Made by a program: the position numbers and the translations under genes. 64,000 nucleotides of DNA from Longispora sp047121295. Its GTDB lineage: Bacteria; Actinomycetota; Actinomycetes; Mycobacteriales; Micromonosporaceae. Of this stretch, positions 63,724-64,000 are shown in pieces. The DNA is taken from positions 2,046,001 to 2,110,000 of the forward strand of contig NZ_CP139447.1 of the NCBI RefSeq assembly GCF_047121295.1, in the 5' to 3' direction. The notes under the pieces were generated by a model. The model worked only from the letters and a program-made list of their open reading frames with translations. It was not told the origin of the DNA and ran no database searches. The stretch's first letter is position 1. Every line of letters starts with the position of its first letter.

Positions 63724-64000
63724 TGGCCGGCTTCGGGGCAGACGCCCTCGAGAGCGTGGACGCGACCGGCCTGCGGCTGGGCATCGTGGCGGCCCGCTGG
63801 CACGGTGAGCTCACCGACCAGCTGGTGGCGCGGGCCGAGGCGGCGGCCAAGGCGTGCGGGGTCACCGACGTGGCCGTGCACCGGGTCGCCGGGTCCGTCG
63901 AGCTGCCGGTCGTCGCCCAGGCCCTGGCGGAGCGGTACGACGCGGTGGTCGCGCTCGGCGTCGTCGTGCGCGGCGACACGGCGCACTTCGACTACGTGTG
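63723..64000 (+). CDS. ribH: 6,7-dimethyl-8-ribityllumazine synthase, 3' truncated
   Basis: Condenses dihydroxybutanone phosphate with the pyrimidinedione to give the lumazine used by RibE. The visible 92 residues begin MAGFGADALESVDATGLRLG and include AARWHGELTDQL, the VAGSVELPVVAQAL substrate loop and LGVVVRGDTAHFDYV, clear lumazine synthase motifs. It continues past the window edge. It is third gene of the riboswitch-controlled operon. Confidence 0.94.
   Translation, partial: MAGFGADALESVDATGLRLGIVAARWHGELTDQLVARAEAAAKACGVTDVAVHRVAGSVELPVVAQALAERYDAVVALGVVVRGDTAHFDYV

Overview
The window is a very GC-rich actinobacterial chromosome segment: third codon positions are almost always G or C, GTG starts are frequent, and ATGA/GTGA stop-start overlaps are common. 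Actinobacterial signature genes (bldD, mihF, a degenerate priA, DUF948-type membrane genes before alaS) sit in the gene order typical of the group. The whole picture fits Micromonosporaceae or a close relative; that family-level placement is an inference from gene order and protein style. No rRNA, tRNA, CRISPR array, transposase or phage gene was seen.

Layout. 0-13.3 kb: aspS (5' truncated), a sugar-nucleotide reductase-like gene, a cold-shock gene, rarA, then the alaS-ruvX-mltG-aroE block and a secreted tripeptidyl aminopeptidase-like hydrolase. 13.4-17.7 kb: an A24 prepilin peptidase and the tightly overlapping aroC-aroK-aroB-aroQ operon of the shikimate pathway. 17.7-20.3 kb: three membrane or secreted proteins of unknown role. 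20.3-22.1 kb: efp-nusB converging on bldD, with two large hairpins between them. 22.2-31.5 kb: the complete pyrimidine operon pyrR-pyrB-pyrC-carA-carB-pyrD-pyrF, preceded by a recognisable PyrR-binding RNA element that contains the pyrR ribosome-binding site. 31.6-37.9 kb: mihF-gmk-rpoZ-coaBC-metK-priA.

37.9-49.2 kb is an accessory block lying between priA and fmt. It holds a DUF1579-like gene with a peptidase E gene, a secreted protein that looks like a fusion of an emfourin-like domain (inhibitor of M4 metalloproteases) with an SSI domain (inhibitor of serine proteases), a minus-strand operon for catabolism of an amine through gamma-glutamylated intermediates (permease, FCD-type regulator, glutamine-synthetase-like ligase, aldehyde dehydrogenase, SDR, class I amidotransferase-type hydrolase), and an ArsR-like regulator with an MFS transporter behind a perfect inverted repeat.

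49.2-64.0 kb: fmt-rsmB (start codon nested in fmt), a GNAT gene, a TetR/DUF4386 divergent pair with two copies of the same operator, rpe with a stand-alone GGDEF protein, an SRPBCC protein, a multidomain secreted GH20 hexosaminidase, a PadR/alpha-beta hydrolase pair, a modBC-like transporter without a modA gene, and an FMN riboswitch driving ribE-ribBA-ribH (ribH runs off the end). A 25-bp intergenic repeat occurs twice, at about 49.05 and 54.99 kb. Several genes have a TANNNT -10 box six or seven bases before the start codon, suggesting leaderless mRNAs.

The most interesting observations are the two-headed protease inhibitor, the gamma-glutamyl amine pathway whose enzyme set suggests an amino-alcohol substrate, and the RNA and DNA regulatory elements at pyrR, ribE, the TetR pair and the nusB/bldD junction.
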